A DNA stretch of 64,000 nucleotides from an uncultured Oscillospiraceae bacterium (GTDB taxonomy: Bacteria > Bacillota_A > Clostridia > Oscillospirales > Oscillospiraceae). The stretch covers positions 1-64,000 of the forward strand of contig CAJTTS010000011.1 of NCBI GenBank assembly GCA_910579155.1, given 5' to 3'. The first letter of the stretch is position 1, and each line of letters opens with the position of its first letter. Position numbers and translations under genes: made by a program. The notes below the pieces were generated by a model that saw only the letters and a list, made by a program, of their open reading frames with translations, made no database searches and was not told the DNA's origin. Positions 8,498 through 17,016 of this stretch are shown in pieces.

Positions 8498-9377
8498 AAT
8501 CTATCAAATCAGTAACGACCGCCTCCACGTCTCCCTTGAACGGCTCAGCGGCACGTTTACGTCTATCCAGGACAGCGCCGGAGTGGAGTACCTGTGGCAG
8601 GGCGACCAGGCGTACTGGCCCCGCCGCGCCCCCATCTGCTTCCCCATCTGCGGCAGCCTGCGAGACGACAAGGGGTACACCCGGGACGGGCGCGAGCTGC
8701 GGATGGTCCGCCACGGCTTCGCAAAAACCAGCGTGTTCGAGGTCGCGGAGCACACCGCTTCCACCATGGCGTTCCGCCTGAAAGACAATGCGGACACCTT
8801 CCGGCAGTATCCGTTCCACTTCGAGTTTTACGCCAAATACGCGCTGGACGGCAACCGCATCGGCGTGACGTTTGAGGTCCGCAACACCGGGGACACGGCA
8901 ATGCCCTTTTTCGTGGGCGGCCATCCGGGGTTCAATGTCCCCCTGCTCCCCGGGGAGCGGTTTGACGACTACTTCCTGGAATTTGAGCGTCCCGAAACCG
9001 TCTCCGTCCCCAGCCCCTATGGGGACACCGGCCTGGCGGACCTCTCCCGGACCAGGCCCCTCCTCCAGGGCGGGAACGTCCTCCCCCTCAGCCACGAGCT
9101 GTTCCGGGACGGCGCCCTCCAGCTCGAAGGACTCTCCTCCAGGCGCGTCACCCTGAAATCCGCCTCCAACCCCCACGGCGTTATGGTCGAATATCCCGAT
9201 TTCCCCGTGCTCCTCATCTGGTCCAGCGAAAACGGCGGGTCCTTCGTCGCTCTGGAGCCATGGGTGGGCGTCACCACCGCGGCTCAGGAGGACGATATCA
9301 TCGACCACAAGCGGTACGTCCAGTACGCCGCCCCGGGCGAGGGCAGGTCGTATCATTTTTCCATCACAATTTCGTAG
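8487..9377 (+). CDS. Aldose 1-epimerase family protein (LacX-like)
   Basis: A 296-residue beta-sandwich sugar epimerase. The GGHPGFNVPL motif carries the family's catalytic-type His, and the N-terminal RLSGTFTSIQDSAG resembles the first strands of LacX/galactose-mutarotase proteins. It should interconvert anomers of a free or phosphorylated hexose released inside the cell. The frame is open further upstream, but the ATG at 8487 overlaps the end of the sulfatase and removes an unrelated Pro/Arg-rich extension, so I use it; the AGGAG at 8469-8473 is rather distant (13 nt). It is the last gene of the operon and is followed by the hairpin at 9390-9425. Confidence 0.85.
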   Translation: MADEIYQISNDRLHVSLERLSGTFTSIQDSAGVEYLWQGDQAYWPRRAPICFPICGSLRDDKGYTRDGRELRMVRHGFAKTSVFEVAEHTASTMAFRLKDNADTFRQYPFHFEFYAKYALDGNRIGVTFEVRNTGDTAMPFFVGGHPGFNVPLLPGERFDDYFLEFERPETVSVPSPYGDTGLADLSRTRPLLQGGNVLPLSHELFRDGALQLEGLSSRRVTLKSASNPHGVMVEYPDFPVLLIWSSENGGSFVALEPWVGVTTAAQEDDIIDHKRYVQYAAPGEGRSYHFSITIS

Positions 9378-9389
9378 CGCCCCAAAAAA

Positions 9390-9425
9390 CGTGTGGGCCG
9401 GGATTCTAGGATCCCGGCCCACGCG
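9390..9425 (-). terminator. Rho-independent terminator (strong on the - strand)
   Basis: A 15-bp, nearly perfect stem with a 6-nt loop. On the - strand it is followed by TTTTTT, so it is the natural terminator of the AraC remnant at 9434-9557. On the + strand the tail is only CTTTCC, but the hairpin probably also slows transcription leaving the sulfatase operon. Confidence 0.75.
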
Positions 9426-9433
9426 CTTTCCAA

Positions 9434-9557
9434 TCAGGCCATTCGTTGGGCGGCCCGGTACTCCTTGGGGGTTGTCCCGGCGTTTTTTTAAAGGTGCGGG
9501 TAAAGTAGTTCACGTCGGGGATGCCGCATTGCTGGGCGATGGTCTGAATCTGGAGGC
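9434..9557 (-). pseudogene. C-terminal remnant of an AraC-family regulator
   Basis: Read on the - strand, this stretch gives LQIQTIAQQCGIPDVNYF, then TRTFK, and after a frame change NAGTTPKEYRAAQRMA and a stop. That is the last helix-turn-helix of an AraC regulator (the family pattern is IA..GF.D..YF.R.FKK..G.TP..YR). Only about 40 residues remain. The A-run at 9482-9488 is one base short, so the frame is broken just after FKK. The upstream part of the gene is missing; the sequence changes to an unrelated + strand fragment at about 9558. The gene's own terminator is still intact next to it. Confidence 0.75.
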
Positions 9558-9561
9558 CCCC

Positions 9562-9804
9562 ATGGAGTTCCCCGAGGGCAGGTACAGCGTAAAAGACAGG
9601 ATCGAGGTCCTCGCGGAGAGTGAGGAGGCCATGAAGGTGGTTCGCACCGCCATCAAACTGGCCACCAACTTCGATTTGGCCCCCGGCGTGGGCATGTGGG
9701 ATATGATGAAGGCCATGTCCCCCGAGGGTATGGCGGGCAGCATGATGCCCGCGGGCTTCCTCCAGAGCCTCAACGCCAAACTCATCAAAATCGACAAGAA
9801 GTGA
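9562..9804 (+). pseudogene. C-terminal remnant of an unidentified + strand gene
   Basis: An 80-codon frame starting at an internal ATG reads MEFPEGRYSVKDRIEVLAES and ends LQSLNAKLIKIDKK then TGA. Composition and codon use are protein-like (acidic/amphipathic, GC-ending codons), but the frame upstream of 9558 is merely antisense of the AraC remnant. The real N-terminal part is therefore lost. The tail style (Met-rich, ending in a short basic helix) recalls C-terminal tails of some Clostridial glycoside hydrolases, but I cannot name a family. Confidence 0.5.
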
Positions 9805-9942
9805 TGTCGCTGTGTTGTCCCATGGACGTTATGGACATCAAATGCTTCCGGTCCTGTCTGGCGGAGAACCAGCCGCTGTACGGCCGGCCGGGCCACGCTG
9901 ACATTTCCCCTGCCCAAAACGTGGGAAGCAAAGCATTTTGTA

Positions 9943-9971
9943 TTGCGGAATTGTTCAAAAAGGGGTATGAT
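9943..9971 (+). promoter_or_regulatory. Candidate promoter for uxuA
   Basis: TTGCGG and TATGAT are separated by 17 bp in the 299-bp gap between the remnant at 9562-9804 and uxuA. The -10 box is good and the -35 weak, which would suit an activated or repressed gene. I see no clear operator palindrome and no other feature in this gap. Confidence 0.45.
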
Positions 9972-10103
9972 AAGGATAAGGCGCCCATAACCGGCAACGC
10001 CGCCGCAGATCGGCCGGCGGGAGGAACCTACGGCGGCACTTACCGGCAGGAAAAGACGGGCGCATTTTGGGCAACTTAAAATAACAAAAGGGGGAAACCG
10101 CGT

Positions 10104-11183
10104 ATGAAAATGACATGGCGTTGGTACGGCGAGGGTAACGATCAAATCAAGCTCAGCGACATCAAGCAGATTCCCGGCGTGGAGGGCATCGTGTGGGCGC
10201 TGCACAACAAAATGCCTGGCGAGGTATGGCAACCCGAGGAAATCGCCCAGGTCAAGAAGCAGCTTGACGAATACGGCTTCAACATGGACGTGGTGGAGAG
10301 CGTCAACGTCCACGACGACATCAAGATCGGCCTGCCCACCCGTGATCAGTATATCGAGAACTACAAGCAGACCATCCGCAACCTGGCTCCCTTCGGCGTC
10401 AAGGTGATCTGCTACAACTTCATGCCCGTGTTCGACTGGACCCGCACCGACCTGTTCCACCCCGTGGGGGACGGCTCCACCGCCCTGTATTACGAGACCA
10501 GCAAGATCCACGACGACCCCAAAGAGATGGCGGACTACGTCATGTCCTTCACCGAGAAGTACCACATGACCTTCCCCGGCTGGGAGCCGGAACGGATGGC
10601 AAAATTGGACGAGCTGTTCGAGAAATACAAGCCCGTCACCAAGGAGAAGCTGTGGGAGAATCTGAAGTACTTCCTGGAGGCCATCATGCCCACCTGCCGG
10701 GAGTGCGACATCAAAATGGCCATCCACATGGACGATCCCCCCTGGGACATTTTCGGCCTGCCCCGGCTGCTGGTCAACGGCGAGGCCATCGACCGCTTCC
10801 TCAGCATGGTGGACGATCCCTATAACTGCCTGACCCTGTGCTCCGGCTCCCTGAACGCCGACCCGGACAACAACGTGGCGGACATCGTGCGCAAGCACTG
10901 CGACCGCGTCGCTTTCGCCCACATCCGCAACGTAAAGCACTTCCCCAACGGCGACTTCTCCGAGGCCAGCCACCGGGACTGCGACGGCGACACGGGCATT
11001 TTGGACATCCTGAAGGCGTACCATGACTGCGGCTTTGACGGCTACATCCGTCCCGACCACGGCCGCCACCTGTGGACCGAGGGTCCCGGCACCGTCCGGC
11101 CTGGCTACGGATTGTATGACCGCGCTTTGGGCATCATGTATATGCTGGGCGTGTGGGATATGCTGGACAAATTAGAAGCGTGA
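10104..11183 (+). CDS. uxuA: Mannonate dehydratase
   Basis: UxuA dehydrates D-mannonate to 2-keto-3-deoxy-D-gluconate in hexuronate catabolism. The N-terminus MTWRWYGEGND, the motif GVEGIVWALHN, CYNFMPVFDWTRTD and the metal-site segments MAIHMDDPPW and HIRNVK are characteristic. Its length of 359 residues is normal for the family. GGGGGAAA precedes the ATG. It is followed by the SDR-type mannonate oxidoreductase, so the pair converts fructuronate (from glucuronate) to KDG. The beta-glucuronidase at 17017-18807 is a likely source of glucuronate. Uronate isomerase, KDG kinase and KDPG aldolase are not in this window. Confidence 0.96.
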   Translation: MKMTWRWYGEGNDQIKLSDIKQIPGVEGIVWALHNKMPGEVWQPEEIAQVKKQLDEYGFNMDVVESVNVHDDIKIGLPTRDQYIENYKQTIRNLAPFGVKVICYNFMPVFDWTRTDLFHPVGDGSTALYYETSKIHDDPKEMADYVMSFTEKYHMTFPGWEPERMAKLDELFEKYKPVTKEKLWENLKYFLEAIMPTCRECDIKMAIHMDDPPWDIFGLPRLLVNGEAIDRFLSMVDDPYNCLTLCSGSLNADPDNNVADIVRKHCDRVAFAHIRNVKHFPNGDFSEASHRDCDGDTGILDILKAYHDCGFDGYIRPDHGRHLWTEGPGTVRPGYGLYDRALGIMYMLGVWDMLDKLEA

Positions 11184-11300
11184 GCGCAGGTCGGCAGGCC
11201 CGGATGGACTGGGACGAGGGCAAGCGCAGGCCCGTGCAAGCGGGCCGGAGACCAGCCCGAGTCGGAGGGAAGCCGGGCCGTCAAGCCAGTCCAACGCGAA
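11184..11300 (+). other. GC-rich structured spacer between uxuA and uxuB
   Basis: This 117-bp spacer has several strong complementary arms. GGCCCG at 11229-11234 pairs with CGGGCC at 11241-11246. GGCCCGG at 11197-11203 can pair with CCGGGCC at 11273-11279. GGACTGG at 11206-11212 can pair with CCAGTCC at 11286-11292. The last two pairings interleave, which is a pseudoknot topology. It matches no riboswitch that I recognise. Confidence 0.5.
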
Positions 11301-11328
11301 CGTGACGACGAAACGAGGAGAAGAAATT

Positions 11329-12174
11329 ATGATGGATTTACCATTGAAGGTTGATTTTTCCGGTAAAGTAGTTGTGGTGACCGGCGCGGGCGGCGTGCTG
11401 TGCGGCACCATGGCCAAGGCGTTTGCCCAGGCGGGCGCTAAAGTCGCCGCCCTGGATTTGAACGAGGAGGCCGTGAAGGCCCTGGCCGACGAGTGCAAGG
11501 CCGAGGGCTTTGTCTGCGAGGGATACAAGGCCAACGTGCTGGAGCCGGAGGCCCTGGAGGCCGTCCACCAGCGGGTGCTCCGCGACCTGGGCCCCTGCGA
11601 CATCCTCATCAACGGCGCGGGGGGCAACAATCCCCGGGCCACCACCGACAACGAGTACCAGCACGAGAAGCAGGAGGGTCAGAAGGGCTTCTTCGACCTG
11701 GACGCGGGGGGCGTGGATTTCGTGTTCAAGCTGAACTTTCAGGGCACGCTGCTGCCCACCCAGGCCTTTGCCAAGGACATGGTGGAGCGCAAGAGCGGCG
11801 TGATCCTCAATGTCAGCTCCATGAACGCCTATATCCCGCTGACCAAAATCCCGGCCTACTCCGGGGCCAAAGCGGCGGTGAGCAACTTCACCCAGTGGCT
11901 GGCCACCCACTTTGCGGGCACCGGTATCCGCTGCAACGCCATCGCCCCGGGCTTCCTGGTGTCCAACCAGAACCGCCGCCTGCTCTTTAACGAGGACGGC
12001 ACCCCCACCGCCCGCTCCGCCAAGATTTTGAACGGCACCCCCATGGGCCGCTATGTGGAGAGCGAGGAGCTGCTGGGCGGCGTGTTCTTCCTGTGCGACG
12101 ACAAGGCCGCCTCCGCCATCACCGGCGTGGTGCTGCCCATCGACGCGGGCTTTGCCGCCTATTCCGGCGTGTAA
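11329..12174 (+). CDS. uxuB: SDR-family D-mannonate oxidoreductase (fructuronate reductase)
   Basis: A short-chain dehydrogenase of 281 residues, of the type that replaces the long-chain UxuB in many Firmicutes and reduces D-fructuronate to D-mannonate with NAD(P)H. TGAGGVLCG is the Rossmann glycine motif (diverged from GxxxGIG). NVSSMNAY gives the catalytic Ser, and YSGAKAAV the Tyr-x-x-x-Lys pair. The frame is open from a GTG at 11302, but AGGAG at 11316-11320 lies 8 nt before the ATG at 11329, so that is the start. It is the second gene of the uxu operon and is followed by a terminator. Confidence 0.88.
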   Translation: MMDLPLKVDFSGKVVVVTGAGGVLCGTMAKAFAQAGAKVAALDLNEEAVKALADECKAEGFVCEGYKANVLEPEALEAVHQRVLRDLGPCDILINGAGGNNPRATTDNEYQHEKQEGQKGFFDLDAGGVDFVFKLNFQGTLLPTQAFAKDMVERKSGVILNVSSMNAYIPLTKIPAYSGAKAAVSNFTQWLATHFAGTGIRCNAIAPGFLVSNQNRRLLFNEDGTPTARSAKILNGTPMGRYVESEELLGGVFFLCDDKAASAITGVVLPIDAGFAAYSGV

Positions 12175-12207
12175 TCCTGCAACGCCGCGCACGGAAGCGG
12201 AAACAGT

Positions 12208-12251
12208 CCAAAAAACGCCTTGAAATCTTCGGATTTCCAGGCGCTTTTTGG
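12208..12251 (+). terminator. Terminator after uxuB
   Basis: A long stem capped by a TTCG tetraloop: CCAAAAA-x-CGCC-x-x-GAAATC pairs with GATTTCCAGGCGCTTTTTGG. The A-run and T-run lie within the stem, so it could end transcription in either direction. It closes the uxuA-uxuB operon before the PTS operon promoter. Confidence 0.7.
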
Positions 12252-12392
12252 CTTCCGGGACGCCCCTTCCCGCCGCCGTTGGCGGCGCCCGGCCCCGCAT
12301 AAACCGAGCCGCCCGATGCGGATCGTCCCGGCCCCAAGCCGGTTTCACGAATTGCACAAACAATTTGTTCCCAAATTAGCAATTTTGCCATC

Positions 12393-12421
12393 TTGAAAAA
12401 CCAAATCCTTTTGTATATACT
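12393..12421 (+). promoter_or_regulatory. Promoter of the beta-glucoside PTS operon
   Basis: TTGAAA (12393-12398) and TATACT (12416-12421) are separated by exactly 17 bp. Transcription would start near 12428, about 10 nt before the antiterminator RNA at 12439, which is the usual layout for LicT/BglG-controlled operons. Confidence 0.7.
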
Positions 12422-12438
12422 TACCATAGTTCAATATT

Positions 12439-12469
12439 GCGGTTTGTTACTCTCCGGAGGCTTTTCCGC
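12439..12469 (+). promoter_or_regulatory. RAT antiterminator element 1 (LicT/BglG target)
   Basis: The sequence matches the ribonucleic antiterminator pattern GGnTTGTTACT...AGGC...CC: GGTTTGTTAC, then a short CTCCGGAG hairpin, then GGCTTTTCC, with outer GCGG/CCGC pairs. Its 3' half includes CCGGAG, which is also the 5' arm of the terminator at 12454-12525, so the two structures exclude each other. The PRD protein encoded just downstream would bind here when dephosphorylated at its inhibitory site, giving autoregulation. Confidence 0.85.
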
Positions 12470-12525
12470 AAAGGTATGGCGGCGCGTTTGCGTCCCGTGC
12501 GTTTGCAGAGGCGCTCCGGTTTTTT
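12454..12525 (+). terminator. Leader terminator 1 overlapping the RAT
   Basis: CCGGAG (12454-12459) pairs with CTCCGG (12514-12519), immediately followed by six T residues; extra GCAAA/TTTGC pairing lies inside. It would stop transcription before the PRD gene unless the RAT at 12439-12469 is stabilised. Confidence 0.75.
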
Positions 12526-12553
12526 ATGTTTTAGGAAAAGAGGCTGCATTGCG

Positions 12554-13393
12554 ATGATCGTTGTCAAAAACATCAATAACAATGTATCCCTCTGCCTGGA
12601 CAGCAAAAACAAAGAGGTCGTGGTGTTCGGCAAGGGCGTCGGCTTTATCAAGCCTCCCGCCGAAGTCCCCCTGGCCAAGATCGAGCGCACCTTTTACGAC
12701 CTGAACAAGCAATTCCTCCCCCTGCTCAACGACATCCCCTCCGAGGTGATCGAGTTTACCTCCCGGCAGATCGCCGCCATTCAGAGCCGCCTTCCCTACG
12801 AAACCAACTCCAACCTGGTCCTCACCCTGTCCGACCACCTGGCCTTTGCCATGAAGCGGGCCAAGCGGGGCATCTATATTCCCATGCCCTCCATTTACGA
12901 GATGGAGGCCAGCTATCCCCTGGAGATCCGGGTCGGCCGGCGCATCATCGGCGCGCTGGAGCGGGAATTCCAGGTAAAGCTCCCCGCCGGAGAAATCCAG
13001 GGCGTGGCCATGCACTTCATCAACGCCCGCAACACCCCTGTGGGCGCGGCTCCGCAGTCCAATATTGAGGAGCAGTACGAAACCATCCTGGAGCAGACCA
13101 CCCAGATCATCGAGTGGGAGATGGATATCCGCGTCCGGCGGGACACCTTCAATTACGCCCGCTTCGCCACCCACGTGCAGTACCTGCTCCGGCGTATCTT
13201 TGAGAAAAAGCGCATCGACAGCGACAACCTCCAGATGTACCACGCCATCCGGGACGAATACCAGGCCGTCTCCGCCTGTGTGGACCGCATCGCGGAATAC
13301 TACCACAGCAACTGGTCCGTGGAGCTGAGCGAGGAGGAAAAGCTGTACCTCATCATGCACGTCAACCGGGTGTGCAGCAAGGAAACCGAATAA
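12554..13393 (+). CDS. licT: PRD-containing transcription antiterminator (LicT/BglG family)
   Basis: A 279-residue regulator. The N-terminal RNA-binding CAT domain (IVVKNINNNVSLCLDSKNK, then KEVVVFGKGVGF) spans residues 1-55. Two PRD domains follow (about 65-170 and 175-278) with phosphorylatable His residues, for example LSDHLAFA and AMHFINAR in PRD1, and RFATHVQYLLRR and LYLIMHVNR in PRD2. It binds RAT elements and is controlled by PTS phosphorylation. The frame is open upstream to 12437, but the CAT domain begins at the ATG at 12554. Both switches nearby (12439-12525 and 13410-13484) are its likely targets. Confidence 0.93.
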   Translation: MIVVKNINNNVSLCLDSKNKEVVVFGKGVGFIKPPAEVPLAKIERTFYDLNKQFLPLLNDIPSEVIEFTSRQIAAIQSRLPYETNSNLVLTLSDHLAFAMKRAKRGIYIPMPSIYEMEASYPLEIRVGRRIIGALEREFQVKLPAGEIQGVAMHFINARNTPVGAAPQSNIEEQYETILEQTTQIIEWEMDIRVRRDTFNYARFATHVQYLLRRIFEKKRIDSDNLQMYHAIRDEYQAVSACVDRIAEYYHSNWSVELSEEEKLYLIMHVNRVCSKETE

Positions 13394-13409
13394 CACAACC
13401 CCATATTGA

Positions 13410-13442
13410 GGATTGTTACCCCGGATGTCCGGGGGCTTGACC
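13410..13442 (+). promoter_or_regulatory. RAT antiterminator element 2, before the EIIBC gene
   Basis: GGATTGTTAC, a CCCCGGATGTCCGGGG hairpin and then GGCTTGACC reproduce the RAT layout. The final GACC (13439-13442) is also the start of the terminator stem at 13439-13484. This second switch sits between the regulator and the transporter gene, so a transcript that contains only the regulator could be made without full induction. Confidence 0.85.
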
Positions 13443-13484
13443 TTCGGCGCGGGCGGTTGAAACCGCGCGCGCGGGAGGTCTTTT
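13439..13484 (+). terminator. Leader terminator 2 overlapping RAT 2
   Basis: GACCT at the left pairs with AGGTC at 13476-13480, with GCGGTT/AACCGC forming the inner stem; TTTT follows. It is mutually exclusive with RAT 2. Confidence 0.75.
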
Positions 13485-13552
13485 GCGTATTTTAGGCGCA
13501 GGGCCCGGCGCCATAAAATAAAAGTCCAATTCGTAGAAGGAGAGATCGACAA

Positions 13553-14953
13553 ATGGCTGACAACAAGCAGCTCGCCGCAAAGGTCCTGGAGGCCGTCGGC
13601 GGCAAGGACAACGTGTCTAACGTCACCCACTGCATCACCCGGCTCCGCTTCCATCTGAAGGATTCGGGCATCCCCAACACTGAAGAGGTCAAGAAGATTC
13701 CCGGCGTCCTCAGCGTAGTGGAGGCCGGTGGCCAGTACCAGGTGGTCATCGGCCCGGCGGTGGCCGACGTCTACGCCGAGGTCTGCAAACTCGGCGGCTT
13801 CGCCGTCCAGGCCGCCGTCGATGAGAACCTGGATCAGCCCAAGGAGAAGATCACCCCCAAGCGCCTGTTCTCCATGCTCTGCGACACCATGTCCGGCATC
13901 GTCATGCCCATGATCGGCCCCCTGGCCGGCTCCGGTATGATTAAGGCCCTGCTTACGCTGGGCGTGACCTTCGGCCTCATCGACAACACCTCCCAGACCT
14001 ACCAGATTTTCTACATGGTAGCCGACGGCGTGTTCTATTATATGCCCTTCTTCCTGGCCTTCTCCGCCGGCAAAAAGTTCAACTGCAACCCCTTCCTGTC
14101 CCTGGTCTTTGCGGCCATGCTGGTGAATCCCACCTACGTTGGCCTGAAAACCGCCGGGGAGGCGGTGCATCTGTTCGGCTTCCTGCCGGTGACTCTGGCC
14201 TCCTACACCTCCAGCGTCATCCCCATCATCCTCATTGTCTATTTCCAGTCCATTGTGGAAAAGTTTGTCACCAAGTACGTCCCCAAGCCTGTCAAGACCT
14301 TTGTCGTCCCCATGATCGTGCTGGTTATCACCGTCCCCGTAGGCTTTGTGGCGCTGGGCCCCTTGGGCAGCATCATCGGCGGCTACATGTCCACCGCCTT
14401 CACCTTCCTTGACGCCCACCTGAGCTGGCTCAACTCCATGCTCATCGGCGGCCTGTGCCCGCTGCTGGTCATGACCGGTATGCACTATGCCCTGGGCTCC
14501 GCTCAGTCCCTCCAACGCGCCACCATGGGCTACGCCACCATCATGGCCCCCGGCATGGTGTGCAGCAACATGGCTCAGTGCGCCTCCACCTTCGGCGTGG
14601 CCCTGAAGAGCAAGAATCCCGCCCTGAAGTCCCTGGCCTCCTCCGTGGGCGTCACCGCCCTGTGCGGCATCACTGAGCCCACCCTGTACGGCGTGGGCAT
14701 GAAGTACAAGACCCCCCTGTACTGCGCCATGGCCGGCGGCGCGGTGGGTGGCCTGTACGCCGGCATCATGCGGGTGAAGCAGTGGGCCTACGGCACCTCC
14801 ACCGTGTTCGCCCTACCCGTCTACATTGGCGAGGACAACTCCTTCCTCCACATCTGCATCGCGGTGGCCATCTCCATGGTTGTGGCCTTCATCCTGTCCT
14901 ACCTCACCTTCAAGGACCCTGTGGACGACGCCGTCGAGGCGCCCGCCAAGTAA
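13553..14953 (+). CDS. Beta-glucoside-type PTS permease, EIIBC
   Basis: A 466-residue phosphotransferase permease that imports and phosphorylates a beta-glucoside. The EIIB domain (about residues 1-85) has the phosphorylated Cys in NVTHCITRLRF near residue 26. The EIIC domain (about 105-455) has roughly ten membrane helices and the ITEPTLYGVGMKYKTP loop that carries the substrate-site Glu. No EIIA is fused; it is supplied by the separate gene at 16383-16886. AGGAG precedes the ATG. Expression depends on RAT 2 just upstream. Neighbours point to cellobiose, salicin or arbutin-like substrates rather than sucrose. Confidence 0.93.
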   Translation: MADNKQLAAKVLEAVGGKDNVSNVTHCITRLRFHLKDSGIPNTEEVKKIPGVLSVVEAGGQYQVVIGPAVADVYAEVCKLGGFAVQAAVDENLDQPKEKITPKRLFSMLCDTMSGIVMPMIGPLAGSGMIKALLTLGVTFGLIDNTSQTYQIFYMVADGVFYYMPFFLAFSAGKKFNCNPFLSLVFAAMLVNPTYVGLKTAGEAVHLFGFLPVTLASYTSSVIPIILIVYFQSIVEKFVTKYVPKPVKTFVVPMIVLVITVPVGFVALGPLGSIIGGYMSTAFTFLDAHLSWLNSMLIGGLCPLLVMTGMHYALGSAQSLQRATMGYATIMAPGMVCSNMAQCASTFGVALKSKNPALKSLASSVGVTALCGITEPTLYGVGMKYKTPLYCAMAGGAVGGLYAGIMRVKQWAYGTSTVFALPVYIGEDNSFLHICIAVAISMVVAFILSYLTFKDPVDDAVEAPAK

Positions 14954-16372
<1,419 letters not shown>

Positions 16373-16382
16373 GAGGAGCATC

Positions 16383-16886
16383 ATGGGCTTTTTCAACTTA
16401 TTCAAGGGCAAGGAGCCTCCCGCCCCCGTGACCTTCCCCGCCGAGCTGTCCGCCCCCGCCAAGGGAACTGTGGTGGCCATGGAGCAGATTCCGGACGCGG
16501 TGTTTTCCTCCGGCGTGATGGGCGTGTGCTGCGGGGTGAACCCCAGCGAAGGCAAGGTATACGCCCCCGTGGACGGCACGATCAGCCAGTTGGCGGACAC
16601 CCTCCACGCCGTAGGCCTCTCCGCGGGCGGCATGGAGCTGCTGATCCATGTGGGAGTGGACACCGTGGATATGAACGGCGGGGGCTTCAAGGGCGCGGTC
16701 AAGCCGGGCCAGACGGTGAGAAAGGGCGAATTGCTTCTCACCATGGACCTGGCAAAAATCGCCGCCGCCGGTCATCCCGCCGTGGTCATCCTGGCGGTGA
16801 CCAACACCGACGACTTCGCCGCCGTGGAGCCTCTGGCCTCCGGCGAAGTGCAGCCCGGCACTGGAGTGCTCCGGGTGAGCAAATAA
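16383..16886 (+). CDS. PTS EIIA component, glucose (Crr) family
   Basis: A 167-residue EIIA that passes phosphate from HPr to the EIIBC permease. The active-site His lies in LLIHVGVDTV, and another family His-containing segment is AAGHPAVVIL. The N-terminus is MGFFNLFKGKE. The frame is open from 16353 inside the GH1 gene, but AGGAGG immediately before the ATG at 16383 fixes the start. It is the last gene before the terminator at 16936-16974. It may also serve other EIIA-less permeases of the cell. Confidence 0.93.
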   Translation: MGFFNLFKGKEPPAPVTFPAELSAPAKGTVVAMEQIPDAVFSSGVMGVCCGVNPSEGKVYAPVDGTISQLADTLHAVGLSAGGMELLIHVGVDTVDMNGGGFKGAVKPGQTVRKGELLLTMDLAKIAAAGHPAVVILAVTNTDDFAAVEPLASGEVQPGTGVLRVSK

Positions 16887-16935
16887 AGCGGGCCGCTCCC
16901 GGTTCTCCCTTCCGGGGCACGGCCCAAATGCAAAA

Positions 16936-16974
16936 GGACGCGCCGCGGTTTCAGTCCCGCGGCGCGTCCTTTTT
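16936..16974. terminator. Bidirectional terminator
   Basis: A perfect 13-bp stem (16936-16948 with 16957-16969) is flanked by AAAA on the left and TTTTT on the right. It ends the + strand PTS operon and the - strand beta-glucuronidase operon, which converge here. Confidence 0.9.
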
Positions 16975-17016
16975 CTTGATTCTCCGGCGGCGGACCATCC
17001 CCGCGGCCCCGGCGCT

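Noticed and set aside
9391..9804. A 137-codon + strand frame as one gene
   Set aside because: Its first third is antisense of an AraC helix-turn-helix and of a terminator hairpin; only the last 80 codons look like coding sequence. I list it as two remnants.
12524..14515. Long antisense frames such as 12524-14515 (-), 56465-58645 (-), 17068-19293 (+), 19300-20811 (+) and 6920-8371 (-)
   Set aside because: High GC with GC-ending codons creates long open antisense frames. They are low-complexity (Gly/His/Val/Arg-rich), have no motifs and lie opposite genes with clear families.
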